A DNA stretch of 6,893 bases, taken from NCBI GenBank assembly GCA_003219925.1, contig QHQU01000232.1:1-6893 (forward strand), written 5' to 3'. Origin of the DNA: Verrucomicrobiota bacterium. Its GTDB lineage: Bacteria > Verrucomicrobiota > Verrucomicrobiia > Chthoniobacterales > UBA10450. The notes under the pieces are model-generated. The model saw only the letters and a list, made by a program, of their open reading frames with translations, was not told the DNA's origin and searched no databases. Shown in pieces: positions 5,128-6,893 of this stretch (the first letter of the stretch is position 1; each line of letters opens with the position of its first letter). The translations under genes and the position numbers were made by a program.

Positions 5128-6855
5128 TTGCGAGCTGTCGCTGCTATCCTGCTGTTCGTGAGCGGCATCACGGCCGGCGCGGAAACCGTCGAGACAATTT
5201 TCATTAACGGAAATATCTACACCGTTAACGACAAGCAGCCGTTCGCCCAGGCAATCGCGGTCAAGGGCGATCGCATCATTTTCGTTGGCGCAAATGCGGA
5301 CGCCGAACAATTCCGAGGCGACAAAACGCGCATCGTTGATTTGGCGGGCAAGACTGTTACGCCCGGTTTCACTGATTCGCATTGTCACATTTTTGGAATC
5401 GGCGAGCGCGAGATGACTTTGAATCTCGAGGGGACGAATACCCGCGAAGATTTTCTCGCGAAGGTCAAGGAGCGCGTCGTGCAAACAGAGCGCAACAAAT
5501 GGTTAACCGGCCGCGGCTGGATTGAAACGTTCTGGAAGCCGCCCCAATTTCCAACCCGCGCTGATCTCGACAAAATCGCGCCGGACAATCCCGTTTTCCT
5601 AACCCGGGCCGATGGTCACGCCGCAGTCGTCAACTCCGCCGCGCTGAAACTCGCCAACATCGACGATCACACCCCCGATCCATTCGGCGGACAAATCCTA
5701 AAAACGAACGGCGATCCAAATGGAATGTTGCTCGATAATGCGATGGATTTGGTCGCGAAAAATATTCCCAAGCCGACCGAAGCTGAGACCGAGCAGGCGT
5801 TCCTCAAGGGCATCGATCGCGAGATCAAACTCGGCTGGTGTGAAATCCAAAACGCCGGCAGTGAGTTGTCGGATCAGAAAATCATCCGACGCGCCTACGC
5901 CGCCCGAAAAGTGAAACTGCGCATGATCAATGCCGCCTATGGTCCCGGTGAAGCCGCCAACGCATTGTTGAAAAATGGAGCGACCTTGAACGCATTTGAT
6001 CACCGTTTCACGCAGCGCACGATCAAAGTTATTTTTGACGGTGCGCTCGGTTCGCGCGGCGCGGCCTTACTCGCACCTTATTCGGACAAAGCCGACACTT
6101 CCGGTTTCTTGACGCAGAAACCGGAAGAGCTGAGGCCGATGTTTGAAGAGGCGTTGCGCCGTGGCATTCAAGTCGAGACGCACGCGATCGGCGACCGCGC
6201 TAATCGACTAATTCTCGACCTCTACGAGCAAGCGTTTAAAGCCGTGCCACCTGACAAAAGGCCGGCCCCAGGTGGAGGGGCGAGCTCCGGCGAGCCCGGC
6301 GTCGCAGAACGCCGCCCTCCAAGAGCGGACGATGTCCGCTGGCGCGTCGAGCACGCGCAGATTCTGACCGAGCAAGACATTCCGCGTTTCGCCAAGCTCG
6401 GTGTCATCGCTTCGATGCAACCGTCGCATGCGATCAGCGATTTGTTTTTCGCGCCGTCACGGCTCGGGATGGAGCGACTCGCCGGCGCCTATGCCTGGAA
6501 TAGTCTGATCAAGTCTGGCGCAATCATTTGCGGCGGGTCCGACGCCCCGGTCGAGCGCGGCGAACCGATGATCGAATTCTACGCGGCGGTTACGCGCAAA
6601 AGCATTAAGGGCGAATCGGGCGTAGGCTGGCATCCCGAGCAAGCCGTCTCGCGGGAGCAAGCGCTCAGGATGTTCACCAGCAATGCCGCCTACGCCGCCT
6701 TTGAGGAAAACGACAAAGGCTCAATCGAAGTAGGCAAGCTCGCCGATTTCACTGTCCTCTCGGCCGACATCATGAAAATTCCCGGGCCGGAGATTTTAAA
6801 AACACGCTGCGAGATGACTGTGATTGGCGGCGAGATCGTTTACGACACGCGTTGA
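5128..6855 (+). CDS. Exported YtcJ-like amidohydrolase (Amidohydro_3 family) with a repeat-derived insertion
   Basis: This is a metal-dependent hydrolase of the amidohydrolase superfamily, 575 residues long. Relatives include B. subtilis YtcJ and N-substituted formamide deformylase; the substrate here is unknown. Metal-site motifs appear in family order: H85 and H87 (TDSHCH), a probable bridging Lys at 300 (IKVIFDGALGSRG), H352 (ETHAIGDRAN), H409 (VEHAQ) and D472 (GGSDAPV). The C-terminal GKLADFTVLS is the usual returning beta-sandwich strand. Residues 1-18 form a short hydrophobic segment ending AGA, probably a signal peptide, which suggests a periplasmic enzyme. The start is TTG at 5128: a stop at 5092 and no ATG or GTG between leave it as the only one that keeps the signal. 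No Shine-Dalgarno is seen, only an A8 run just upstream. Residues about 381-398 are a Gly/Pro/Arg-rich insert encoded by a palindromic element. It diverges from actA and has no evident link to respiration. Confidence 0.92.
   Translation: MRAVAAILLFVSGITAGAETVETIFINGNIYTVNDKQPFAQAIAVKGDRIIFVGANADAEQFRGDKTRIVDLAGKTVTPGFTDSHCHIFGIGEREMTLNLEGTNTREDFLAKVKERVVQTERNKWLTGRGWIETFWKPPQFPTRADLDKIAPDNPVFLTRADGHAAVVNSAALKLANIDDHTPDPFGGQILKTNGDPNGMLLDNAMDLVAKNIPKPTEAETEQAFLKGIDREIKLGWCEIQNAGSELSDQKIIRRAYAARKVKLRMINAAYGPGEAANALLKNGATLNAFDHRFTQRTIKVIFDGALGSRGAALLAPYSDKADTSGFLTQKPEELRPMFEEALRRGIQVETHAIGDRANRLILDLYEQAFKAVPPDKRPAPGGGASSGEPGVAERRPPRADDVRWRVEHAQILTEQDIPRFAKLGVIASMQPSHAISDLFFAPSRLGMERLAGAYAWNSLIKSGAIICGGSDAPVERGEPMIEFYAAVTRKSIKGESGVGWHPEQAVSREQALRMFTSNAAYAAFEENDKGSIEVGKLADFTVLSADIMKIPGPEILKTRCEMTVIGGEIVYDTR
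6273..6321. repeat. Palindromic element inserted in frame within the amidohydrolase gene
   Basis: The stretch begins TGGAGGG (6273-6279) and ends with the inverted copy CCCTCCA (6315-6321). Inside are a GGCGT/ACGCC hairpin (6298-6302 with 6309-6313) and two direct copies of GGCGAGC (6279-6285 and 6289-6295). It encodes about 17 residues (GGGASSGEPGVAERRPP) of composition unlike the rest of the enzyme. They fall between the helix after HAIGDRAN and the conserved RWRVEHAQ strand, where family members normally have a short PDKRP-type linker. The frame stays open on both sides. Exact ends are uncertain, since 49 bp is not a multiple of three. Confidence 0.65.
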
Positions 6856-6864
6856 CCACCCTCT

Positions 6865-6893
6865 GTCATTCCGAGCGGAGCCGAGGAATCTCT
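6865..6893. repeat. Arm of the 93-bp palindromic element, cut by the window edge
   Basis: Bases 6865-6892 match the left arm at 668-695 at 24 of 28 positions (GTCATtCCGAGCGgAGCCGAGG against GTCATcCCGAGCGcAGCCGAGG, then AATCTC against GATCCC). It begins 9 bp after the amidohydrolase stop codon. If the second arm follows beyond the edge, the hairpin would be placed where a transcription terminator or 3'-end stabiliser normally sits. The rest of the element cannot be seen. Confidence 0.8.

Noticed and set aside
4918..5484. 188-codon minus-strand frame across the actA start, the intergenic region and the amidohydrolase 5' end
   Set aside because: It is antisense to conserved amidohydrolase sequence, overlaps actA and has no recognisable motif: a shadow frame.
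6324..6340. Perfect palindrome AGCGGAC-GAT-GTCCGCT just after the in-frame element
   Set aside because: It encodes the DDVRW stretch leading into the conserved VEHAQ motif, so coding constraint explains it. It may still be a remnant of the element's right end, which leaves that boundary uncertain.
1..6893. CRISPR array, tRNA, rRNA, transposase, toxin-antitoxin or defence genes
   Set aside because: No spaced direct-repeat array, no RNA-gene signature and no coding region of these kinds were seen. The repeats present are palindromic, isolated and without a transposase.

Overview
The window holds the first three genes of an Alternative Complex III (ACIII, act) operon on the minus strand and one divergently transcribed amidohydrolase gene on the plus strand. 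ACIII replaces cytochrome bc1 as a quinol-oxidising respiratory complex. The gene set, and two kinds of GC-rich palindromic repeat (one opening GTCATyCCGAGCGnAGCCGAGG, one built on GCGCCCTCGC), recall soil Verrucomicrobiota. Acidobacteriota or a related phylum cannot be excluded. The taxonomic call is inference from pattern memory; there is no rRNA or tRNA here.

Layout on the minus strand, reading right to left: a shared intergenic region (4961-5127) with a good sigma70-like promoter pointing towards actA; actA, a pentahaem membrane-anchored cytochrome c (4235-4960); a 120-bp compound palindrome (4082-4201); actB, a Tat-type fusion of a molybdopterin-oxidoreductase-like domain and a ferredoxin-like iron-sulfur domain (763-4071); a 93-bp palindrome filling the gap to the next gene (668-760); and the N-terminal half of actC, an NrfD-like membrane quinol-oxidising subunit, cut by the window edge (1-665). 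On the plus strand an exported YtcJ-like amidohydrolase (5128-6855) is followed by a second copy of the 93-bp element's arm (6865-6893, cut by the edge).

In the known complex, quinol is oxidised at ActC, electrons pass through the iron-sulfur clusters of ActB to the haems of ActA (and ActE), and then to a terminal oxidase. Everything visible fits that: four transmembrane segments with the expected His/His/Asp residues in ActC, exactly 15 cluster-ligand cysteines in ActB (three [4Fe-4S] plus one [3Fe-4S]), and five CxxCH motifs in ActA. The amidohydrolase has no evident functional link to the operon.

I see no sign of an undescribed multi-gene system. The most notable structure is the repeat load: two unrelated palindromic elements occupy both gaps inside an otherwise compact respiratory operon, and a third, different palindromic element appears to be inserted in frame inside the amidohydrolase gene, adding roughly 17 residues in a loop of the enzyme.
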